64,000 bases of DNA, from positions 1,240,001 to 1,304,000 of the forward strand of contig JAUFSD010000022.1 of the NCBI GenBank assembly GCA_033030425.1, written 5' to 3'. The stretch comes from Verpa conica (Eukaryota > Ascomycota > Pezizomycetes > Pezizales > Morchellaceae). This document shows, piece after piece, positions 22,073-33,105 of the stretch. The first letter of the stretch is position 1, and every line of letters begins with the position of its first letter. The notes beneath the pieces were generated by a model that saw only the letters and a list, made by a program, of their open reading frames with translations, did no database searches and had not been told where the DNA came from. Position numbers and translations under genes: made by a program.

Positions 22073-22200
22073 GGGTAGTCGCGCATATCCATAGATTCAG
22101 AGCGTTTGAGAACGGGCTGCATATATGCATAGTACAAGAAACTAAGGGAGTCTAGTCAAATGTTCTAAAATCACGGAGATGCCCGTATTATGTAACGGTA

Positions 22201-22599
22201 CAGACAAGTGAAAAAACTAATAGGACACTCCTGGTTTTACACCAAAATAGGCACTTTTTATGGTGTCATTCTTAATGATAGAGAACCATGGAACTCCTCA
22301 TATTTTTTTTCAAGAGTAAACTCACTCCAAGGTCCCTCCCATAATTTTTTAGATTTCCTTGAAGTAGTTCCCATAGAGTAGGGTTAATGTAAAGTTGAGG
22401 AGACTCTAGAATGCACCAAAATCATGGGATTTTTGTGGGGACTTTGCCATGCAACCAACCTCATAAACTTACTAGCCCCTTAAATCCTTAGCAAAATAAC
22501 TAAATACAGAATAAAATATATAGCTAAAGAGATTAGAAGTATAACTACCTAGCTTTGGTGTAAAACCGGGGGTGTTCTATCAGTTTTTTCACTTGTCTG
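22201..22599. mobile_element. MITE family C (399 bp, TA target duplication)
   Basis: It has about 46-bp terminal inverted repeats. The left reads CAGACAAGTGAAAAAACTAA and continues to CCTGGTTTTACACCAAA; the right end inverted reads CAGACAAGTGAAAAAACTGA and continues likewise, with few mismatches. TA flanks at 22199-22200 and 22600-22601. CAG-starting ends with TA duplication fit pogo/Fot1-type transposition. It has no coding capacity and depends on a transposase elsewhere. Confidence 0.88.
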
Positions 22600-23058
22600 T
22601 ACAATGCGCGTAGCTTATAGCACGGACTCGCTGACTACTTGCAATCATAGTTGGCCCCGAGCAATGATAGCCATAATAGATAGGATACTAACCACCATTG
22701 AATTGTCACGTGAGAGCCATAAGAATCGCGATCGGTGATAGAATATTCCTGTCGGTTCAATGGATCCAAACAGGCTTCCCGCCAGCTATGTGCCCAAAGT
22801 CCCTATCCGAAGGTGATCACGAGTAACTCGGCCCACCACACCATATCACCCGTGCACCTAGGGGAACCTTAGCATCCTAGTATAGAGTGGAAATATCTCT
22901 ACTACCTATAATCAGTTCTAAGGCTTCTATAGGGGGATCCCCTCTGAACCCTCCTACCTGGTGTATAATCTGTTAGTGTTGATGTCAGTTTTAACGCTTT
23001 GTTTGAATGTACAGAAGACTACCGTATTAACTGGGAAAGACCATAATCACGCCAAGTA

Positions 23059-23494
23059 CAGCGCCTCGTAATAAGTCATCGTCCGAATTGAAAACCACAC
23101 CAAATATCCCTCAAAACAGCTATATTATAACCACTTTCCCCACTACACTAGGCAAGGGACTCTCTTGTAATCTGTATAATGGAACTTAACCATATGGAAA
23201 ATTAATTTCTAGACTCATTTTAGTGTGGGCTCTAGGGGTTCCTGTAGAGTGGATCTCAAAATCAGCGCCAAGACTTGGGATTTGTATGGGGGCTTGGCAT
23301 TTTCCGATCAAATTTACTACTCCTATGTCTCATATATAGAGTTCTTACCTTAAACATAAGGTCTTCATCAGTATATATATCTACTCTGCTAGCACTGTAA
23401 ATTTTGAATCATAAATACCTGTCCTATAATGGTGTGAAAACACTTGATTTTGGTGTATTTAGGCAATCGGACGATCAGTTTTTACGAGGCGCTA
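23059..23494. mobile_element. MITE family D (436 bp, TA target duplication)
   Basis: The terminal inverted repeats are CAGCGCCTCGTAATAAGTCA at the left and TAGCGCCTCGTAAAAACTGA (inverted) at the right, both followed by TCGTCCGATTG-like and ACACCAAA-like words. TA flanks at 23057-23058 and 23495-23496. The interior shares a GGGATTT..GGGG.CTT.GCAT phrase with family C, so the two families may share an origin. It is non-coding. Confidence 0.82.
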
Positions 23495-24028
23495 TAGTTC
23501 AAACAATGTTTGGCTGGGGAGATCCTACTAAAAATGTATTTTTCACTCACTACACCAGAGAGGAGTTTTGCCCTGAACGAATGCCCTGAACGAAGTGAAA
23601 GGGTTATGGGGTGTAAGGCCTCGCGAGCTCCTGACTGGCCACTTCGTGAAGGGCATGCGACGCCCCACTGATCTGGCGGGCGTCGTCTCGAGTTCTTTGC
23701 GCAATTAAAGACAAGAACTGCTTCTACAGGTTAGATATTTCGCTACTTCTTACCCAACCCTCAGCGCGATTACGGCCCTTCCCAGTTTATACGGTATGTT
23801 TTTAAAAGCAATGATACCACACCTTATGCGTGGCGATCCCCCATTCGACTATTTTTACAGCCAATGGATTTGGAAGGCCATAATTCGACTTACCATGCAT
23901 AGGTACATAACCCTTAAACTAACACGGCTATACAGCTATAGTCTTGAGTACTCGCTAATGCAGCGTGTCGATTTTATGTTTCAAAATATACCAAAATCAC
24001 TCTGTTGATCGCCTTAGCTGAGGAAATA

Positions 24029-24256
24029 CCGTATTTTCTTACGACATTCGACCCGCTGTTGGCAGAGTTAATATGCGTTAACAGGCGCTGGAACAGTTAT
24101 GAGCTATGGAAATTCCTGGCACTAGGACAGCAAAGATGCATACTTGTACTGATACAGAGCAAAACTATCTTATTACTTATTTTTTTGTGTTGAAAATTGC
24201 GTAAAAACGCATATTAACCCCGACCACAGCGGGTCGAATCTCGTAAGAAAATACGA
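24029..24256. mobile_element. MITE family E (228 bp, TA target duplication)
   Basis: The ends are CCGTATTTTCTTACGACATT at the left and TCGTATTTTCTTACGAGATT (inverted) at the right. The arms continue through CGACCCGCTGT and GTTAATATGCGTT for about 60 bp, so the unit folds into a long hairpin with a short loop. TA flanks at 24027-24028 and 24257-24258. It is non-coding. Confidence 0.82.
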
Positions 24257-24258
24257 TA

Positions 24259-25086
24259 GTGATAAGTGGGCTGAGCTATCCTAAGACATCAAGCCCAAGT
24301 ACTAGATACAGCCACCAGTCGTATCTTCCTACAGACCGGATGCCCTCGATAGATGGCGCTGTACCTCCGTGCAGCCCGGCGCCGCCATCCCACAAGCTTT
24401 ACAGTATGTATAGCCTTTCGTCTATTAGTCAAAACTAAATTCAGCCAGTTCAAACACGCGAGAATAAGACGTGTGTACCCTCCATGCGCAGAATAAATGG
24501 AAAGGCGCATAATTGCACTTTATATATCATTTATGACAGTTACTTGGTAGTTTCGTAGAATCCACAACGGAAGGTCTAGCCTTGATATTTACGATTTTAC
24601 TGCTAGGCCCCCAGTGTAAGCCTTAGCCTACAGTTTTATCCTATAATTTCGCGTTTTGAGCTAGTACTTTACATCTCCTTCAACATTGAGAGCTTTCCCA
24701 ATTGGGCGAGGGCCGATCAAAACCCCTCTTACGATGCGTAGGAGAGTCGGAATTGCATTTTGCAGATACGATTTTTAACTTGCTAGTAAGCTACAGACGA
24801 GGTAAATTAGAAACCAATATTCAGCTGCTTCTTTGCTAGTGCGATTATGAGAAGTTTCCCCCATGCTACCTCTACGCACATTTCCAAATATCAGTTGAGG
24901 CCCAACAAGTCTGAGCCTACAGTGATATTTCCATTATAAAATGGTTTGAATCCCCCCTCTATTTCTAATTCCTAAGAACCACAACCTACTACAACTACAG
25001 CCTTCAGTTACAGAGACCTACTCTACTTATTAGTTCGGTTTTCAAACTCCACTTTCTTCCACCTCATCCTTTTCTCCTCATTCAAA
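24259..25086. other. Intergenic region before the lipase gene
   Basis: No gene is seen. The last 130 bp before the lipase ATG are rich in C and T (for example CTCCACTTTCTTCCACC), as in many fungal core promoters. No clear TATA box was found. Confidence 0.5.
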
Positions 25087-26382
25087 ATGGGTTTCATCCT
25101 TAAATCTCTCTCAAATGGAGCCGCCGCAGGCATCAGTCTCTCTTCAAAAGTTGCTTCCAGAGTTAATTCACATGCCGTCGACAAAGCGGCCATGTCTGTC
25201 CTCGCACGCTTCTTACCAGCCGGTCTTGGGGATTCTCTCGTGGAAATAGTAGACATTATACAAAAGATATTCCCCGAAGAGTTCACCACTGTTGATATCA
25301 ATACCGCATTATCTGTGCTTGCAATACTCCAATCCAGAAGCACGAAGCCTGTGCACAACATCAGAAAATTCTCGCCAATTGAAGATAGTCCTATTGCCAG
25401 AAACTTCGCTCATTACATGAAATACGCTACTTCTGCGTACGGCAGAACCCCTCTTATTGATCCGGCAAGCATGCTCGCCTCCTCGGATCGCGAGTGGATT
25501 AAAATACACACCGGTCTTCCATACGATAAAATATATCCCTATGTCGATACAAATGCAGTCAGAGGTCGCCACCTGCTAGAGCACTACGTGGCTGTCGACG
25601 ATGCTGAGAAGTCAGTCATCCTTGCTCTCAAGGGAACGCTTACCCTAGCAGGCGCTTTGAAGGATGTCAGATGCGAGTACTCGAAAGTCAATGTCTGGGG
25701 AACTGAGTATGAGGTCCACGGTGGGATGTGGAAGTCAGCGCAGGACTTGATCACTTATCCACCGCTACTATCTCAGATTAAGCAAGAGCTCGAAGCAAAT
25801 CCTGACTACAGGTTGGTCGTCTTGGGTCATTCCTTAGGTGGTGGCGTGGCAGCTCTTGTCTCAATTTTATTGGCCGCAGAATCCACCGATGGGCAATTCT
25901 TCACAAACTCCCTGACCGTCCCGGGAAAACAGATCAACTGCATCGGATTTGAACCGGCAGCTTCTATCGACGAAGATTTGGCAATAAAGGCAAAGACTAT
26001 AACGCACTCCGTCGTCAACAAGAACGATATTGTTCCTTCCCTAAGTCACGGTGCAGTCCAGGACTTCAAGATCATTGCGAAGGTGCTCAAGGAGGATACG
26101 TCTTATCTTGGTACTATTATCAATGGTCTTATTGACTGCACACTCGACGCCGACAAACACCTCGATTACTTCCGATCCTTGGGGCAGAATAAGAAACTCG
26201 TTCCTCCCGGAAGAGTTTGGGCTATTGACGCAAACGATATGGGGAAACTCGAAATTGGAGAGGTTACGAATGTGAACCAGAGATTTGGGGAAGCTAGGTT
26301 CATACAAGGGATGATCACTCACCATTTCCCGACAGACTGTGTCAATAGCCTTGCAGCATTGCAGGATCTCGATCAGTACTAG
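25087..26382 (+). CDS. Class 3 lipase-like alpha/beta hydrolase
   Basis: The 431-aa single-exon protein belongs to the fungal class 3 lipase family (DAG lipase-like), which cleaves ester bonds of acylglycerols. The nucleophile elbow GHSLGGG has Ser249. The acid residue is probably Asp in NKNDIVPSLS (about 326-335), and the base is probably a His in MITHHF near the C-terminus. The N-terminus has no obvious secretion signal; residues 1-60 are Ala/Ser-rich and moderately hydrophobic, so a cytosolic or membrane-attached enzyme is likely. The start is the first ATG of the frame, preceded by a pyrimidine-rich leader. The exact substrate is unknown. Confidence 0.9.
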   Translation: MGFILKSLSNGAAAGISLSSKVASRVNSHAVDKAAMSVLARFLPAGLGDSLVEIVDIIQKIFPEEFTTVDINTALSVLAILQSRSTKPVHNIRKFSPIEDSPIARNFAHYMKYATSAYGRTPLIDPASMLASSDREWIKIHTGLPYDKIYPYVDTNAVRGRHLLEHYVAVDDAEKSVILALKGTLTLAGALKDVRCEYSKVNVWGTEYEVHGGMWKSAQDLITYPPLLSQIKQELEANPDYRLVVLGHSLGGGVAALVSILLAAESTDGQFFTNSLTVPGKQINCIGFEPAASIDEDLAIKAKTITHSVVNKNDIVPSLSHGAVQDFKIIAKVLKEDTSYLGTIINGLIDCTLDADKHLDYFRSLGQNKKLVPPGRVWAIDANDMGKLEIGEVTNVNQRFGEARFIQGMITHHFPTDCVNSLAALQDLDQY

Positions 26383-27338
26383 TAGTTGAGGCCAACAAGG
26401 GTTACATTGAAATTTTATATCTACCATATTTTTTTTCCCTTTGTACTTTGTTATTTTGCCTGCCTAAGGTTGTTGTAGTTATGATGGTATTTGTGTGGGT
26501 CTTTTTCATTCTTTACTTTTCTCTTAATTCTTTATGGGCAGCCAGGAATACGAGTTCTAGGTGGAATCAGCAATGCTTTGTTTATCTATTTCCCAATAAA
26601 ACAATAAACCAACTAAAAATGCGATGACTTAATTAAGCGTGATTACCTGATGGGCTCAAATTCTTTCTGCCAATACTAATAGCCCACTCTTTACGCCAGC
26701 ATATTGCTTAACAAGCAAATCATCCTGGTGAATACCCGACGAAAATAGCCACTAATCACGTGCCTCAGCCAAAAGCGGAAAAAGGCTGCGACGAAGCCAA
26801 TCCACCGGCATGAAAGTAAAGTCTTGATCAACCGCCCCCCGGTGAAAATAGATTACCATTCTTACATTTACGCACACCGTGTACTGTGCACAGTCCAAGT
26901 TGAGGCACTCTGCGCCCGACATAGTATTGTGGCGCTTCACCGGCCTCCGCCAAGCTTTGCGCGCCGCCCTCTATCGCTACTAAGCATATCAAAAACCACC
27001 CACCGACATCTACGCCGGCGACTACACCGGAGTCCATCTAGGCAAATAATAGCACTTTTAGTTTTTTCTGTATCGCTAAATAAGTCTCTATAAGATGGAT
27101 GCCTTTCTCCTAAGACTCTGCGAGAAAAGTACTCCTCTCACCCCTTCAGATAATTCAGACCTAGTGTTCTCCGCTTCGAGTTGATCTCGGTATCGCCTTT
27201 TTCCTATAGCTACTATTTCTTCCCTTTTACTTTTTTCTATCTTAAGATTAGAAAGAAAGAAACCCCCTCTATTCGAAACTCTCGTACTCAACCGACGACG
27301 AATTTCACTTAAATAGTATTTTTCTTTTTTTTTTCAAT
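26383..27338. other. Intergenic region, lipase to secreted protein
   Basis: No gene is recognised. ATAAAACAATAAACC at about 26595 may act in lipase 3' end formation. The last 100 bp before 27339 contain T-rich runs (TTTTTCTTTTTTTTTTC) typical of a fungal promoter or leader. Confidence 0.45.
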
Positions 27339-27908
27339 ATGCATTACAGTCACATCACACTCACCTTCGTGGTTGCTTTATTGGCGGGCTCATCGCTAGC
27401 GCAAGAAGCCCAAGGAAACGACGGTATCCAAAAGCGAGAAGCCCAAGGTGCAGACCCTATGAATATGGATATCGTTCTAGATCGCAGAGAGGAAAAACCA
27501 ATGTATGTCCCCCCATCATACCTCCCGATATAAAAAAAAAAAGCTTCGCTCTATAGTAATCTAATATTACCGAACTTTAGTGTCCCAACTCCAACTGGCC
27601 CTGAAGATCCTGGTCATGGGATGGAGGAAGAAGAGTTCCCTGACGAAACTGGTGAGGAGAAAGATGAGGATGTTCCAGAGCAGAATGGGCGTGATGACGA
27701 TGATGATGACGATGATGATGATGATAGCGATGATGAAGATGAGAAGCCCGAGGGGAAACCTGAAGGGAAGCCTGAGGGAAAACCTGAAGGGAAGCCTGAG
27801 GGAAAACCTGATGGGAAACCCGAGGGGAAACCTGATGGGAAACCTGATGGGAAGCCAAATGGCGAACCAGATAAGCTGGGGCCAGATGGAAAGCCAATCC
27901 CTCATTAG
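27339..27908 (+). CDS. Small secreted protein with poly-Asp tract and GKP repeats
   Basis: Exons 27339-27502 and 27581-27908, joined over a 78-bp intron (GTATGT..TTTAG), give 163 aa. Residues 1-21 form a signal peptide ending SSLA. A dibasic KR at 32-33 followed by Glu-Ala resembles a Kex2 site. After a Glu-rich stretch comes a run of 11 Asp (93-103), then ten tetrapeptides of the form EGKP, DGKP or NGEP (112-151), and a GPDGKPIPH end. The protein is probably disordered and strongly charged, and it may bind cations or the cell wall, but function is unknown. The repeat DNA invites length variation between strains. Confidence 0.8.
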
Positions 27909-30900
27909 ATTATAACACCAAAGAACGGTAGGGATTGATTGTACGATACATATTGTGTCTAAAGCATTGTATTTCTGGAGTTTATGGTTTTGTTTATTTC
28001 ATTATTACACTGGCTAGCTCGGGGATAGGTTGCTATAAAACTTATCAGATCTATAAGGGTGTTTTCTTAGATGGGAGAATTAGCTGGCTTTTATGATAAG
28101 AATTGCATTTTTAGGGCGCAAATGATATTTTTATTGCTCTTTAGTTTTCAAGGACTTGGTATGAATTTGTAGACGTGAACTCGGATCTATATAGACGGGG
28201 GTCGTGTTTCTTATAATCCAGGTGCGACTCAGTACTATGGTTTGATAAACCCCTGGTAAACCCAGATATTGGTGAGATATAGGGTTGTAGCAATAGACGG
28301 GTGCCCTTGCGGATTATTGAGCACAGTAATGCGGTTGCTAGTAAAATTATTCAAGACTAGGATTACCACTACCGATTATCACTATTGCAAACAGGCCGAG
28401 CTAGTATTCTCTATACCAATGAGATATTCTACCAAGACTTATTGCTTTTGATCGAGCCTTGCGGGGGTTATTTCATCCCGTTAGAGTGATCGATGGTATT
28501 GTAGTGGAATGAGACAAATTTAAGGGAGACCACCCTACATGTCATTGAGGCATGTGCACCTTCTTAACAACCCCTTCACTCTATTTTAGCGAAAGTCTTT
28601 ACTGCTGTGAAAAAAACCGACAAAGTAGATCTTAGAACACCCCATTTTATTCATGATATGGTCATCTCATATACCTCTCATCGATATATATCCCATCTAC
28701 AACCTATCTAAACCAAACCAGAGCATCCTAGCCTTCCGGTAAGAAATAAAAGGAGAAGGAGAATCCCGCGAGTAAAGCAAAGTCAAAGAAGAGGGGAAGA
28801 TGAAAAAGAAAGTAGAGCTGTATCCTCCCTCCCGAAAGCAAAAAAGCAAAAAAGCTAAGCCGTACTCAAATTTCTCTGGGTTACAATCCGCTGTGCAATG
28901 TATTACCAAGTCAGATCGAAAATAAAGGAAACGCAAAAACTGCTCTGTGCACTCCTCCGCACTTCCAGCCTACGATTTTACACTTATTCACCTGTGGAAC
29001 TGTTAGAATGAGGATTTTCCAAATCGATTGAGTGTTATAAGGAGTTTAGCTACTCTCACGCCTACATTCTGACTCTACTTCATGTGTTGGAGGCAGTGCT
29101 TTGCTTGCTTTTGATCTCATCACACACAACCCGCGATCTTCGGTCCTGTTCTTTCCTCTTATTAAACTTTCTTAGTCAAGGAACCTGAGACCCTCCACAG
29201 TACAAGGGCCTCATGGCGGAACTGGCGGAACTACCCGGCGGCTGTGAGTCTAAGGGGAGAAACTACTATTGACGTATCCTATGAAATGGAACATGTTAGG
29301 CGAGATGTTTTTATAAGGTGTCTTTTAAGACGGGGGAATCTAGCTTTGTCCCCCGCGAAATAAAGGATATTTAGAGTTAAATTCTATCTAATACCCTAGG
29401 GTTGGTGGAGGAAGAAACTAAGAACTAGTAAGACGCTTTAGACGCCAAAAGCTTCATCTACGAATAAGAACAAGCCCTACGGTAGAAAACCTAACCCTAC
29501 GATCGCGGCACCAACATCGGTGTAACTCTTAAATGCCTCTATATGTGGTTATATGTTGTCTGCGGCTTGAACCCCTGCAGAAATATATAGAGCAGGAAAA
29601 AGATGACCTATGCGATTCTGTTTATCAAGCTTCTTCACGCTACTGTAAGGTACAGCCGACCCGGTACAAGTATGTACAAGACAAAAAGCAGCATATATGC
29701 AGGTAAAGTACTCTCTTTTGAGCCGTCGAGGTGACATCTACGCCAATAGCCAGATATCCCCCTGAATATCTATGTGAACTAAGAAGCGCACGACGGTCTC
29801 AGCGGCAATTGCGGTAGATCATGGCAAGTCACTCGAAATACCTCTAAGCGCAGTAGTACGAAGTGCAAGACTGGCCCTTGAAGTGCATTAAGACTTCTTG
29901 TTGATTCTAGAACAGATCTGAGCACTCTTCCAGGTCCTGAAACTACTAAAAACCTGCCTGCCTACAAAAAACCAGTACCTACATGTTTACATTATCATGT
30001 AATCTAAAAATAACTCGCGGCAAGGTGCTGCACACTTTAAGGCTGATGGGCGAGTCTCCGCAATCCCCATTCGGTCAACTAAGCGACTCTTTGCATGAGG
30101 GGGTATCTCACGTTCCCTTTTTTGTGATATGCAAAACCACCAGTGTTGGGCGCCACTTTGTGTTTTCCCCGCTATCTCCTGCGGAGTGAGTCGGTAAAGT
30201 CGGGTGAGTTTCAAGACCACAAGCCCATGTGGGGGCGGGATCGCTAAGGGAGTCGTTTGATATAAGAAAGTCGTTAATATATATGGGGGGGCAGAGCATG
30301 TAGCCGGGTTAAATTCGCGCGAGTTCAAGTCTCACAAGTTCAAGTCTCACAAAGTCGGGGTTAAAACTCCTGAGGAACATACACGATGGGAGATATGTAG
30401 TTAATTCTATGGCTACAGACTACCACCGAATCAATCCAGTACTATAATATACCACCACTTTAATACCTGTCAAAAGTCACAATAAACACCCCCCCCTTGA
30501 GTACACACTGGTAATCCAATCCCACTCCAGTGTAACGATTGACCCTGTAATCGACCCAGGATCTGAAGGCCAGGATCCACAACATTGGATAAACTAAGCA
30601 CGTTTTCACCGGAAACAGGTTGGCGGGATACAAGAAGTGTTCTACCGTGCCGTGAAGTCGCAGATACAAATGTCACTGCGCAGCCACTTTCGCTTGGCCC
30701 CCGCGCATCATATAGAAGGCAGTTTCCAAAGAAGTCCAAAGTACTGCCCAATGGGGCACAGCTAGTGTTTCGGACCCTCGTCTTGTCACTCTCGGTAACA
30801 AGCCTGAATGAAATATGGATCAAGGTGAGTGCATAGAGAATAGGAATCTTAGGGCCCATTGAAGATACGCCGATATTGAGCCTCTCGTGCCCCAGAGCAG

Positions 30901-31511
30901 GACATGGCGCGATAGATATACAATACCTATACTAAGCATGGCTGATAACCACGCCCCCTCCCTTCCTCTTCTTCTCTTCCCTTCTCTCTCTCTCTCTTCC
31001 TTGCCTGGTTATGCTCCGAGTGCTTAACTCGTCCTTTCATTCACTTTAGCCATCACAAATATACACACTCTTTTCACTGCGACTCTACCTAATTCAACAC
31101 TCTTTTACACAGCCGCCTTTTAATTACCTCGTGCTCGTGATAGTCGCTTTCCCCCACTTCGACCCTGGTTTTTGGCCGAATCTGGAAAGACACTAGAAGT
31201 CAAAGCCTGCCTGCGCGCTTAGCTGAACTTGTAGATAATCACTTGGAGATCTCCCTTTGGTAGCCAGTAGTTTGAGCAGTTCAGTTCTACCGAATCAACT
31301 CCCATCTTTTTGTGTTGGCACCGTTCGCTTGTTTGTTTAATTCGTCAAGTCAACCCAGCCGGCTGGAATCAGTAAGTGCACCTATCAGTCAATCCACGTA
31401 TTCAATCCCCCCCACCAGACGATAACTAATACTCTCTCTCTCTCCACCCGCTCACTTCTAGATCTACACTATCTTTAATCTAATAGTCACGAGAAAATCC
31501 AGCTATCCGCA
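27909..31511. other. Gene-poor stretch with promoter-like 3' part
   Basis: No protein family or RNA gene was recognised in 3.6 kb. TC-rich microsatellite sequence lies at about 30961-31000 and 31430-31450. The last 550 bp are pyrimidine-rich and probably hold the promoter and leader of the gene at 31512. A GTAAG..CTAG pair there suggests a possible 5' UTR intron (about 31371-31461). Confidence 0.45.
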
Positions 31512-32305
31512 ATGTTGAACAATATCTTTTCGGTTTTTTCGGCGCCAAGACGGACCGTGTACAGCTCTAAGCCTCAGCGACCGCGATACAGGCCTACTGC
31601 AGGCGAGGAGCACTTTAATTTGCTGGTATCGCTGCAAATGGCTGTCCGAGATGAAGCCCTGAACTCAGAGAAAAGCACTGCCGCCGACATGCTGCACGGA
31701 GCCAACGATGCGAATCTGAGGAAGCAGGTATATTTCTCTCCTTCTAAAAAAGAAACACTCAGCCATGGCACGTGATATCTAGTTCTGGGTTGCTGACTGA
31801 GCTGGTTCTTTGTAGGGCAGGCTTTGTCTCACTTTTGCGTTGAAAAACTATTGTGGGACTTGTCCACCAGACAGGATACGGATTGCCAATGAGCTCGAGG
31901 TAAGATAAACTTCAAATCTCCGTGCCGGTGGTAAAGATGCGGAATGCTGATCACGACATGTAGGAGTGCATCGACGCAGCATATGCAGGCGAAGAGGACT
32001 ACCGACAGCGAATATACATGATCGGAGGATATTTGAATGTGAGTTTCTCTCCTTTCTTAGCCTATAGGTGCGCCTTAACTGTACTAGTACTAATCAAACA
32101 CCCAAATTTTAGGAAAACCCCAATATTCTTCATAAGCTTCTATCCGGAGAGACTACTGCCGAAAAGGTCGCTCTGGCTTCACCTGCTGTAAGTATATCCA
32201 TTTCGTTTTTTTTTGCTTGATAGTCACGCTGACCACACACACAATTATCAGGATCTGGCACCAGCTCAGGAGAAAATCGTATCACCAGAGATGGCCTACT
32301 TTTAA
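31512..32305 (+). CDS. Small protein resembling the TFIIS central domain
   Basis: Five exons (31512-31727, 31816-31899, 31964-32038, 32113-32187, 32252-32305) join in frame to 167 aa; every intron has GT..AG and phase 0. Residues about 90-160 resemble the TFIIS central (RNA polymerase II-binding) domain: IANELEECIDAAY, then DYRQRIYMIGGYLNENPNIL, then LLSGETTAEKVALAS, matching the family pattern of Y..R.R....L.DNP.LR..LLSG...PE.L..MS. The N-terminal domain and the C-terminal zinc ribbon of real TFIIS are absent, so it cannot stimulate transcript cleavage in the usual way. It might compete for the polymerase. Family call is by eye. Confidence 0.65.
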
Positions 32306-33105
32306 TGAAAGAGCTAGAGTGAACCTTTTACACACACAAAAACTCTTATACAGAACGGCAAAGGAAATTTTTTTCTTTCTTTCTATTCCTGCATGCACCG
32401 TCTGCATTGCGTGGGGGACACAGGCTCACTGGCTGGGACCGGGAATCTAGATGCAGGATCTTCTGCCTCTTCCCTCCCCTTTTAATTCCCTATTCGCCTA
32501 GCCTCCCTCCCCTTTTTATTTCTCCCTAGAATTTTTTTCTTTTTGATATATAGACTTCTCTTCTACCGGGCGATTTTTAAAATCACCGGGCTTCTTTTTT
32601 TTTCTTCTTCTACTTCTTAGATTATGGATTTTTTTTTCTCCGGGGAGGGCGGCCCTCAATCTAGGGATTATTTTTTTTTTGGCCCATTTTGACTTCATTA
32701 AGATTTGCGTTCTCGTGATTGTGAAGAAACGTCCACTTATCTTAGGTAGAGGATTGTGACTTCATAGATGTATTAACTGATTAGTCGCGCATTCCTTATT
32801 GCGGCAATGGGTAATACATAAGTCTTACCATATCACTCGGTTAATATAGGTAGCTTCCGTAATGGAATACCATGTAGGTTTGTGGTGGATAGGAAGGTAG
32901 ACAAGCAGTCCAATCAAGTAACTCCATAAGCGGGATTTCGTAGTATATAGTACTACATAACAAAAAAACACTCACTCCCAACATCTACCTAAGATCCGTC
33001 AAGAAACTCGTACAAAGAAACTCATAAAGTGTATAATAAATTCCCCCCAAGGACCACTCTCCTAATATCCTCCCGCCAAGACCCCGGTACATACATTACC
33101 AATGC
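32306..33105. other. Intergenic region with T-rich runs
   Basis: This is probably the 3' region of the gene ending at 32305 and the 3' region of the minus-strand gene ending at 33106 (convergent genes). Runs of T and TTC at 32525-32690 are present. No gene was seen. Confidence 0.5.

Noticed and set aside
27567..27905. Minus-strand ORFs opposite the secreted protein exon
   Set aside because: They are shadows of the Asp/GKP repeat DNA read on the other strand; the plus-strand model has a signal peptide and a proper intron.
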